NCBI GenBank assembly: GCA_027398005.1 | Contig: DAHYUM010000004.1 | Span: forward strand, 1-41,649 | DNA length: 41,649 nucleotides | Direction of reading: 5' to 3' | Source: a bacterium | GTDB lineage: Bacteria > Bacteroidota > Ignavibacteria > Ignavibacteriales > Melioribacteraceae | In this document: piece by piece, positions 34,518 through 41,649 of the stretch | Numbering within the stretch: position 1 is the stretch's first letter | Layout of the letters: the number at the start of each line of letters is the position of its first letter | The notes under the pieces: generated by a model | The model's input: only the letters and a program-made list of their open reading frames with translations | Database searches by the model: none | What the model was told of the DNA's origin: nothing | Position numbers and translations under genes: made by a program

Positions 34518-35385
34518 ATTAAAGATTTATTTCAGATTATTCAGAATATTAAACTGGATTAAAAACCTGTTTGTGTTCGTGCCCTGGCTTTTTGCCAAAC
34601 AGATGTTCGACCAGGTCAGCACCAATAAGGTATTAACCGCCTTCCTGTCGTTCTGCCTTATGTCGAGCTCGGTTTATATTCTTAATGATCTCTTCGATAT
34701 AGAAAACGACAGAAAACATCCAATTAAAAAATTCAGGCCGGTAGCTTCGGGCGAAGTGCCGGCCTTTAATGCCTATATAATGATGGCGCTTCTTGCCTCC
34801 CTTTCATTTGCCCTCGCTTATCCGCTCGGCATAAAATTTATGTTAATCATATCGGCTTATGCGGTGTTGAATTTCTTCTATTCCCTTATTCTTAAAGATA
34901 TAGTGCTGGTGGATATTTTTTCCATAGCGGCGGGCTTTGTGCTAAGAATTGCGGCCGGTGCTGTGGCAATAGACGTTATTATTTCAAAATGGCTCCTTCT
35001 AACCGCGCTTTTTATCTCTCTCTTTTTGGCAGTTATGAAAAGAAGGGCCGAGCTTATTGCCAGCAGTGGAAACAGCGGAACCAGAAAAGTGCTAGCCGAA
35101 TATAACAAAGAAATAATAGACCAGATTTCAATTATCGCTTCGGCGGGGGTAATAATCAGTTACGCTCTTTACACCGTTGCCGAACAGACAATATCCAAAT
35201 TCCATACCGAAAGGCTTATATTCACAACGGTTTTTGTCGTATTTGGCATTTTCAGGTATATTTATCTCGCTCACAGGAAAGGAAATACCGAAAATGTTGC
35301 CGAAGTAATTATTAAAGATGTGCCTATGTTAATTAATCTTCTTTTGTATATTATTAGCGTAACTTTAATAATCTATTTTGTTTAA
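34495..35385 (+). CDS. UbiA-family prenyltransferase (decaprenyl-phosphate phosphoribosyltransferase-like)
   Basis: Polytopic membrane enzyme of 296 residues with about eight hydrophobic helices. The first Asp-rich motif is [19 protein letters not shown] (N64, D65, D68, D72). The sequence before it, [20 protein letters not shown], resembles decaprenyl-phosphate phosphoribosyltransferases (DPPR synthase, Rv3806c-like) more than quinone-pathway UbiA enzymes. The second motif region is [14 protein letters not shown]. The start overlaps the mutase gene by 23 bases, indicating coupling. No arabinan-biosynthesis gene is nearby, so the prenyl-linked product is uncertain. Confidence 0.8.
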   Translation: MRNRLFSRLKIYFRLFRILNWIKNLFVFVPWLFAKQMFDQVSTNKVLTAFLSFCLMSSSVYILNDLFDIENDRKHPIKKFRPVASGEVPAFNAYIMMALLASLSFALAYPLGIKFMLIISAYAVLNFFYSLILKDIVLVDIFSIAAGFVLRIAAGAVAIDVIISKWLLLTALFISLFLAVMKRRAELIASSGNSGTRKVLAEYNKEIIDQISIIASAGVIISYALYTVAEQTISKFHTERLIFTTVFVVFGIFRYIYLAHRKGNTENVAEVIIKDVPMLINLLLYIISVTLIIYFV

Positions 35386-35386
35386 T

Positions 35387-36616
35387 ATGACCGGAATGGT
35401 GATAATATTAATTCTTCTCGTAGTGCTTATAGCCTATTTCTCGGCTACGGAGCTGGCGTTTATACTTTCCAATAAAATTAAAATTGAAATAAGGGCGCGC
35501 AAAAATAATATTGCCGCCAAGAACGTACTCTATTTTGTTAAGAATCCGCATTATTTCTTTTCCACAATTCTTATACTCAATACAATTTTCAATATCGCGT
35601 TCGCCTCGGTAATAACAATATTCCTCGATTCCGTTTTCAGGCTTCAAGAATGGCAGATACTTCTCATTTCAACGGCTACAATACTCTTTTTAGGCGAACT
35701 GATACCTAAATATATTGCCAGGGAACTGGCGGACAGCCTTATTATGATGGCTATTATTCCTCTGCGTGGATTTTCGATACTCCTTTTCCCGGTTGTAAAA
35801 ATGGTTTCGCGCCTTACCGATTTCTTCGAACTTCCCAAATCGATTGGTGAGGATGAACCCGCCTCTTTTTTCGATAAAGAGGAACTGAAGAACCTTATAA
35901 ACGAAAGCAGCGTTGCCGGGAAGGTTAAGGAAATTGACTCGGAAACCATTACTAAAGTCATCGAAATGAGAGGACAGAAAGTTTACGAGGCTATGACACC
36001 GCGAACCGCAATTGCGGGGGTAGAAATAAATTCCTCGCTTAATGAAGTGCTTAAGACTTTTGTGGAATCGGGGTATTCTAAAATTATTGTGTATGAAGAG
36101 AATCTGGATAACATTAAGGGCTTTTTAATTGCTTACGATATGTTCAGGAACCCAAAGGACCTGAACAGCATTCTGCGCCCCCTTATTTATGTGCCCGAAA
36201 CCAAAAAGAGCCTCGATATGCTGAACGAGTTCCTCGATAAGAGAATTTCTATTGCTGTTGTGGTTGATGAATTCGGCGGCACCGCGGGGCTGATAACCGT
36301 TGAAGATATAATTGAAGAGATGTTCGGCGAAATTAGGGATGAGTATGACACCGAAGAGGAAATAATGAAGAAACTTGATGATAATAACTTCATTATTTCG
36401 GGTAAGATTGAGATAGACCATTTAAATGAAGAACTTGAGCTTGAAATTCCCGCAGGCGATTATACCACCATTGCCGGCTTTATAACCTCTAATATAGGAC
36501 GGATACCTCAGAAAGGGGAATCCGTTAAAATAGGCAGGTTCAATATTTTAATAATCCGTTCGGATAATACCAAAATAAGCCTGGTTAAGGTTACTATTAT
36601 ACCACAGACCGAATAA
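35387..36616 (+). CDS. CNNM/CorC-HlyC-family membrane transporter protein
   Basis: Probable Mg2+/divalent-cation efflux or homeostasis protein. Residues about 1-140 are the DUF21/CNNM transmembrane domain with an ATELAFILSN motif and LGELIPKYIARE. A pair of CBS domains follows (about 200-320, starting at MTPRTAIAGVEI), then the CorC/HlyC C-terminal domain with VVVDEFGGTAGLITVEDIIEE and a regulatory tail. I start it at ATG 35387, one base after the prenyltransferase stop; an in-frame TTG at 35378 adds three residues. The name hemolysin is historical and does not imply toxicity. Confidence 0.88.
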   Translation: MTGMVIILILLVVLIAYFSATELAFILSNKIKIEIRARKNNIAAKNVLYFVKNPHYFFSTILILNTIFNIAFASVITIFLDSVFRLQEWQILLISTATILFLGELIPKYIARELADSLIMMAIIPLRGFSILLFPVVKMVSRLTDFFELPKSIGEDEPASFFDKEELKNLINESSVAGKVKEIDSETITKVIEMRGQKVYEAMTPRTAIAGVEINSSLNEVLKTFVESGYSKIIVYEENLDNIKGFLIAYDMFRNPKDLNSILRPLIYVPETKKSLDMLNEFLDKRISIAVVVDEFGGTAGLITVEDIIEEMFGEIRDEYDTEEEIMKKLDDNNFIISGKIEIDHLNEELELEIPAGDYTTIAGFITSNIGRIPQKGESVKIGRFNILIIRSDNTKISLVKVTIIPQTE

Positions 36617-36724
36617 ATAGGCTTTAGTCCATAAATAATCCATAATTCAGGTAAAAAGGGGTTAAATTGCCTCTTAAAAGTAGAACCTAACGCTTTTTTA
36701 CCTTATTTTTGCACTAAAAATTAA

Positions 36725-37879
<1,155 letters not shown>

Positions 37880-38188
37880 GTGGAATTAATATTAGCTTTA
37901 CAGACTGCAAATCCAAGTTCAGGCGGAACCGGCATGCTTATAAATATTGTTATGTTCGGCGGTATCTTTGCCATCTTTTATTTTATGATTATCAGACCTC
38001 AGCAGAAGAGGGCAAAAGAAAGAGAAAAAATGCTCTCCAATATTGAAAAAGGGGATAAGATTGTTACTACCGGCGGAATCCATGGTACTATCATTGGTAT
38101 TGAAGATAAAACTGTTTTAGTTGACTGCGGAAACAATATTAAACTTAAGTTTGAAAGACAGGCTATAAGCACCATTACAAAAGCTTAA
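37880..38188 (+). CDS. yajC: Preprotein translocase subunit YajC
   Basis: Small accessory subunit of the Sec translocon (SecDF-YajC). It starts with GTG 37880, directly abutting the tgt stop, with GGAGG at 37870-37874. One transmembrane helix (about 20-40, IVMFGGIFAIFYFMIIRPQQ) ends in the diagnostic RPQQKRAKE, followed by a small beta-domain with GDKIVTTGGIHGTIIGI. The tgt-yajC order is widespread, but secD and secF, which usually follow, are absent here: a terminator and agmatinase come next. Confidence 0.95.
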   Translation: MELILALQTANPSSGGTGMLINIVMFGGIFAIFYFMIIRPQQKRAKEREKMLSNIEKGDKIVTTGGIHGTIIGIEDKTVLVDCGNNIKLKFERQAISTITKA

Positions 38189-38210
38189 TTATACCAATTA
38201 TTCAAAATTG

Positions 38211-38239
38211 AAAAAGAGACTTGTACAAGTCTCTTTTTT
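38211..38239 (+). terminator. Rho-independent terminator after tgt-yajC
   Basis: 12-bp stem AAAAAGAGACTT (38211-38222) / AAGTCTCTTTTT (38227-38238) with loop GTAC. The T-run on the plus strand and the A-run on the other side make it possibly bidirectional. It lies 22 bases after yajC and 22 before agmatinase. Confidence 0.88.
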
Positions 38240-38260
38240 ACTTTAAGGGAAAGGATTAAA

Positions 38261-39151
38261 ATGAAAGAACTCGGCATTAAGAAAAATTTTCTGGCTATTG
38301 AAAAGGAATACTCCACATACAAATCAAGCGATATCGTAATTGTCTCGGCACCATTCGAAAAAACTGTAAGCTACGGCAAGGGGACAAAGAACGGTCCTAA
38401 GGAAATTATTGAAGCCTCCCATTATGTAGAATTCTACGATGAAGAGCTGGACAGGGAATTGTGCTTCGAAAAAGGGGTATGTACGCTTGAACCGCTGGAG
38501 CTTTCAAAACTTTCCCCCAAGGCAGCCCTTGCCAAAATTTATAAGACCGTAGGCAAAATTCTTGAGGATAATAAATTTGTGGTTACTCTTGGCGGTGAGC
38601 ATTCAATTTCTTCCGCCCCTATTAAGGCCTACAATGAGAAGTATGAAAACTTGTCCATCCTCCATTTCGATGCCCATTCCGACCTTAGGGATTCCTATGA
38701 AGGGAGTGAATATTCCCACGCCAGCGTTATGGCGCGTGTAGCAGAGTTCAATAAGAACCTTGTGCAGGTAGGCATAAGGGCACAGTGTATTGAAGAAGCA
38801 CGTTTTATTAAAGAGAATAACATTGCCACATTCTATGCCCGGGGCATTAGAACGGGAGCATACGCTAAAGGGTGGCAGCAGGAAGTGCTTAACCGCCTTA
38901 CCGGTACTGTCTATATATCGTTCGATATCGACTGCTTCGATCCATCGGTTGTAAGTGCCACCGGCACTCCTGAACCGGGAGGCATGTATTGGGATGAAAT
39001 TATGGATCTGCTCCGCCTTGTAGGCAAAAACAGGAATGTTGTTGGTGCCGATGTTGTTGAATTGGCTCCTGAAAAGAGCAAGCCCGAATCCAATTATGTT
39101 GCCGCAAAACTGGTTTATAAGATTCTTAATTACGCGTTTCAAAATAAGTAG
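38261..39151 (+). CDS. speB: Agmatinase (ureohydrolase family)
   Basis: Hydrolyses agmatine to putrescine and urea, a route to polyamines from arginine. The binuclear Mn2+ site is complete: H114 (GGEHS), D137, H139 and D141 (HFDAHSDLRD), D222 and D224 (SFDIDCFDP). The segment SATGTPEPGG is typical of agmatinases rather than arginases. The length of 296 is ordinary. It starts with ATG 38261 behind AAGGGAAAGG, just after the yajC terminator. Arginase or another guanidino-substrate ureohydrolase is the main alternative, and arginine decarboxylase (speA) is not in the window. Confidence 0.88.
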   Translation: MKELGIKKNFLAIEKEYSTYKSSDIVIVSAPFEKTVSYGKGTKNGPKEIIEASHYVEFYDEELDRELCFEKGVCTLEPLELSKLSPKAALAKIYKTVGKILEDNKFVVTLGGEHSISSAPIKAYNEKYENLSILHFDAHSDLRDSYEGSEYSHASVMARVAEFNKNLVQVGIRAQCIEEARFIKENNIATFYARGIRTGAYAKGWQQEVLNRLTGTVYISFDIDCFDPSVVSATGTPEPGGMYWDEIMDLLRLVGKNRNVVGADVVELAPEKSKPESNYVAAKLVYKILNYAFQNK

Positions 39152-39190
39152 TTAGGAGATTTATCTAAAATACTTTGTAGAGGGGGTTCT

Positions 39191-40510
39191 ATGAGAAGGT
39201 TCTTCTATCTTTTGGCCGTTTTACTTTTATTGGTTGACATAAGTGCTTCAAATAAAAAGGTTTATCTAGCCCGGATTGATAGTGAAATTGACCTTGGAAT
39301 GGCTCCCTTTATTAAGCGGGTAATTTCGGAAGCTGAAAAGAATAATGCCCAGGCCATAATATTCCATATAAATACATTCGGTGGCAGGGTAGATGCCGCC
39401 ACACAGATTAAAGACGCAATTCTCAATTCCAAAGTTAAAACCATAGCATTTATAGATAGAAGGGCAATATCGGCGGGAGCATTGATAGCCCTTTCATGCG
39501 AAAAAATTTATATGGTTCCGGGAGCAAGCATAGGAGCAAGCACCGTTGTGGACCAGACGGGGGAAAAACAATCTGAAAAATACCAGTCATTTATGCGCTC
39601 CGAAATGCGTTCTACAGCCGAAAGAAACGGGCGCAGGGCCGATATTGCTGAGGGAATGGTAGATGAAAGGATTGTTGTAAGCGACCTTGAAGATGACAGC
39701 ACTAAGCTGATTACCCTTACTTCGGAAGAAGCTTTAAAAGTGGGCATAGCCGATAAGATAGTCAATTCTATTGAAGACGCCGAAAAAGAAGCAGGGTTTG
39801 CCGGCGCCGAAATAGTTGAAGTTAAAGGGAATTTTGCCGAAGACCTTGTCCGGTTTGTTAACCACCCCATAGTTACTTCAATTTTAATAATGATCGGCCT
39901 TGTCGGGTTGTTTACGGAAATTAAAACAGGCGGATGGGGCTGGCCCGGCTCGCTGGCGGTTATTGCTCTTTTACTCTTCTTCGGGTCTAATTATATACTC
40001 GATCTTGCATCGGCATTCGAGATTGTAATCTTCATTATTGGGGTAGTCCTTCTTCTGCTCGAGATTTTTGTGATACCCGGATTCGGGATTGTGGGGGTGG
40101 TAGGCATATTATTAATGATTTCAGGTTTGTTCCTGGGGCTGGTAGGCGATTTTTCCATTACCGACCCGAATGATATTTCCAACGCCATAATCCAGCTGGC
40201 ATCATCATTCCTTATGACCGCAGTTTTTATTTACATTCTATCCCGCTTTTTACCCAAGACAAAGATGTGGAATAACCTTATTCTCCAGTCCAAAATTTCA
40301 TCCACATCGGGTTATACCTCCAGTCTCGATCTTACATCGCTTATAGGAGCCGAAGGGATTGCACTGACCGATTTAAGGCCGGCGGGTACCGCGGTTATAA
40401 ATGGCAAAAGGGTTGATGTGGTTACAGACGGGGAGTATATTAAAAACGGAACTTCGCTGGTGGTTAATTTTATTCAGGGGTCTAGAGTTGTAGTAGAGGA
40501 GAAGAAATAA
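39191..40510 (+). CDS. NfeD-family membrane-bound serine protease
   Basis: Long-form NfeD protein (NfeD1b type), 439 residues. A signal peptide (about 1-20) is followed by a ClpP-type protease domain (about 23-215) with the Ser of RAISAGALIAL (S94) as the candidate nucleophile and a candidate Lys base near K130. Four or five transmembrane helices lie at about 225-345 (including IMIGLVGLFTEIKTGGWGWPG). A C-terminal OB-fold domain follows (about 375-436, LIGAEGIALTDLRPAGTAVI). These proteases cut stomatin-like membrane proteins, which are usually encoded next door; here no stomatin/flotillin gene adjoins, and the next gene converges. The stop lies within a hairpin (40496-40521). Confidence 0.88.
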   Translation: MRRFFYLLAVLLLLVDISASNKKVYLARIDSEIDLGMAPFIKRVISEAEKNNAQAIIFHINTFGGRVDAATQIKDAILNSKVKTIAFIDRRAISAGALIALSCEKIYMVPGASIGASTVVDQTGEKQSEKYQSFMRSEMRSTAERNGRRADIAEGMVDERIVVSDLEDDSTKLITLTSEEALKVGIADKIVNSIEDAEKEAGFAGAEIVEVKGNFAEDLVRFVNHPIVTSILIMIGLVGLFTEIKTGGWGWPGSLAVIALLLFFGSNYILDLASAFEIVIFIIGVVLLLLEIFVIPGFGIVGVVGILLMISGLFLGLVGDFSITDPNDISNAIIQLASSFLMTAVFIYILSRFLPKTKMWNNLILQSKISSTSGYTSSLDLTSLIGAEGIALTDLRPAGTAVINGKRVDVVTDGEYIKNGTSLVVNFIQGSRVVVEEKK

Positions 40511-40521
40511 ATCTTCTCCTC
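40496..40521. terminator. Hairpin between convergent genes, possible terminator
   Basis: Perfect 10-bp stem GAGGAGAAGA (40496-40505) / TCTTCTCCTC (40512-40521), loop AATAAA, overlapping the nfeD-type stop. There is no clean T-run on either strand, so it may act mainly as a transcript-end stabiliser. Confidence 0.6.
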
Positions 40522-40533
40522 ATAAATTTTCAT

Positions 40534-41550
40534 TTACTTAATAAGCTCAACAATAAGTGTATTCTTCGAAGATTGTTTTCTAGCCACTTTCTTTTTCCCC
40601 TGCGCCGGGTCCCTTGAGGTTAGTACAATCCTGAATTCCTGGCTGGTCCAGGTTTCCGATTTCTGCAGGATGCCTGCTTCAACATCGAAAAACGCGGTTC
40701 CGCCCCCCGAAATCTTCGGGTCATCGAACACAGCGTCAATTTTACCGTCGGTCATGTTCTTATTCCCAGAGATAGTCGGAATCATCTGTGCGCTTATTTT
40801 GGCAATTTTATTGCCGCTTGCACCTAAAAGTTCATCGAACTTAAAGACAACTTTATTTGTAATAAGAAGCTGGCCTACCTGGTTTGGATATGAATAGGTC
40901 CATGTTGAATCCACTTTAAGCTTTTTATCGGGCATTAAGCGGAATAACTGCTGAACCAAAGGCTGAATGGCTCCTTCGGAAATATTCTTGATTAAAGTGT
41001 TCTTCTCATCGATGGTTAATGGTTTTGGAGGGGGATTAAGGGCCAGAATTTTATCTACAATTTTATCAACTCTGCTTACTTCAAGAACTTCCCCTTTGCC
41101 GTTAACGCGCATACGGAAAGGATTGTTCAGAATAGCCTCGTACTGAATAAAAGCTTTCTTTTCTTCCGGCTTCATCTTGGTATCGGAGGAGCTGTATTTA
41201 GTCTCATTCCCGTTAACTTTCGAGTCGAGGTCAACTGCGGTTACGGTTACATTAAATTCCGCTACAGAGTCCTTATCAACATCCAGTGCCGAAAGGGCAA
41301 TAGTATAATTGGCGGTTTCGTTTACTTTAGTACCCGAAACTGAATCGGCTTTAATTTCTTCGTCTGCCGAATTGATTGTGGTAAGCTTGTACTTAAGCTC
41401 CTGTCCCTTCTGGAAAGTATATTTGAAAAGGAATGATTCTCCTTTTGCGTCAACAGGCTTTAAATCGGCCAGATTGGCAGGGTCGTTTTTTTTGCCGCCA
41501 CAGGCGGTCATTATCAAGATGAGTGCGAAAAGCAGAAGTGTTTTTCTCAT
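40534..41550 (-). CDS. DUF6263-type lipoprotein
   Basis: 338 residues. A signal peptide ends with lipobox IMTAC (Cys17), followed by GGKKNDP, so it is a membrane-anchored lipoprotein. The mature part is beta-rich with repeated FxxGQELKYKL-like (FKYTFQKGQELKYKLTT) and MRVNGKGEVLEVSRVD segments, typical of the DUF6263 proteins common in Bacteroidota. Function is unknown. A basic tail (RDPAQGKKKVARKQSS) precedes a hydrophobic end (NTLIVELIK). It starts at ATG 41550 behind AGGAT, and is convergent with the NfeD-type gene. Confidence 0.75.
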   Translation of the reverse strand: MRKTLLLFALILIMTACGGKKNDPANLADLKPVDAKGESFLFKYTFQKGQELKYKLTTINSADEEIKADSVSGTKVNETANYTIALSALDVDKDSVAEFNVTVTAVDLDSKVNGNETKYSSSDTKMKPEEKKAFIQYEAILNNPFRMRVNGKGEVLEVSRVDKIVDKILALNPPPKPLTIDEKNTLIKNISEGAIQPLVQQLFRLMPDKKLKVDSTWTYSYPNQVGQLLITNKVVFKFDELLGASGNKIAKISAQMIPTISGNKNMTDGKIDAVFDDPKISGGGTAFFDVEAGILQKSETWTSQEFRIVLTSRDPAQGKKKVARKQSSKNTLIVELIK

Positions 41551-41605
41551 TTTATATCCTATTTCTAATAAAGTAAAAATTTCTTCTTTAAGTTTATGAA
41601 ATTAT

Positions 41606-41649
41606 TTAGTTCTTTTTGCCACCGTAGAAATATTTTTTCCGGTTTTCCC
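41606..41649 (-). CDS. Possible 3' end of an upstream minus-strand gene
   Basis: One minus-strand frame from the window edge stays open and stops at 41606, giving ENRKKYFYGGKKN. This hydrophilic, basic tail looks like a natural C-terminus, and it ends 55 bases before the lipoprotein start. Thirteen codons are too few to prove coding. If real, it is co-directional with the lipoprotein and may share its transcript. Confidence 0.25.
   Translation of the reverse strand, partial: ENRKKYFYGGKKN

Noticed and set aside
36649-36711. preQ1 riboswitch before tgt
   Set aside because: The 9-bp inverted repeat AGGTAAAAA/TTTTTACCT is A/T-rich with a 37-base loop and lacks the preQ1 aptamer pattern; kept only as a note under tgt.
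38603-39142. Minus-strand open frame of 179 codons inside agmatinase
   Set aside because: Fully antisense to a gene with all metal ligands; composition is that of a shadow frame.

Overview
The window looks like a chromosomal segment of a free-living Bacteroidota/Chlorobi-group bacterium, most plausibly Ignavibacteria-like. This rests on moderate-to-low GC, many signal peptides and SxC lipoboxes, fibronectin-III secreted proteins, and possible promoters of the Bacteroidota type (TTG, about 19 bases, TAnnTTTG). Several genes start with TTG or GTG behind an AAGGAG-like ribosome site. No tRNA, rRNA, CRISPR array, insertion sequence or phage gene was seen. Lineage is an inference; no marker gene proves it.

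Layout. 1-2651: the 3' part of a dipeptide epimerase and a GH9 glycanase lipoprotein. 2803-15801: seven co-directional, tightly packed genes that look like a synthase-dependent exopolysaccharide locus. They are a KaiC/RecA-like protein with a GGDEF-like tail, a TPR plus beta-barrel outer-membrane exporter, a PgaC/BcsA-type GT2 synthase, a one-TM Pro/Gln-rich protein, a membrane-anchored deacetylase-fold protein, an exported Fn3 protein and a four-PAS hybrid sensor protein. A strong terminator closes the block. 15860-19114: an arginine unit argR-argG-argH behind candidate ARG boxes. 19111-21642: a convergent double-HTH regulator, a MATE transporter and a small Fn3 secreted protein. 21684-24481: maf, a flippase-like membrane protein and NADP isocitrate dehydrogenase. 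24568-27493: YtxH, DUF948 and an EF-G-like GTPase, then a terminator. 27554-32817: HIT hydrolase, glycerate kinase, thyX, PEGA lipoprotein, folA, mutL. 32865-36616: an acyl-CoA mutase large subunit, a UbiA-type prenyltransferase and a CNNM/CorC transporter. 36731-41550: tgt-yajC, agmatinase, an NfeD-type membrane protease and a convergent DUF6263-type lipoprotein.

The most interesting region is 2803-15801. The synthase keeps every catalytic residue (D143, D199/D201, E290/D291, QxxRW), and the exporter has the PgaA/BcsC/PelB architecture. The accessory proteins look catalytically dead: the KaiC-like protein has Arg for the Walker A Lys and a GGDEF tail without GGDEF, the deacetylase-fold protein has lost its metal ligands, and the sensor protein has lost the ATP-binding N and G1 boxes while keeping its phospho-His and an intact receiver. 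This may be a polymer-secretion system that has kept the folds of known regulators and modifiers but not their chemistry. A second notable point is the mutase at 32865, annotated by homology as methylmalonyl-CoA mutase, which carries the Phe/Gln pair of isobutyryl-CoA mutase at the right spacing.
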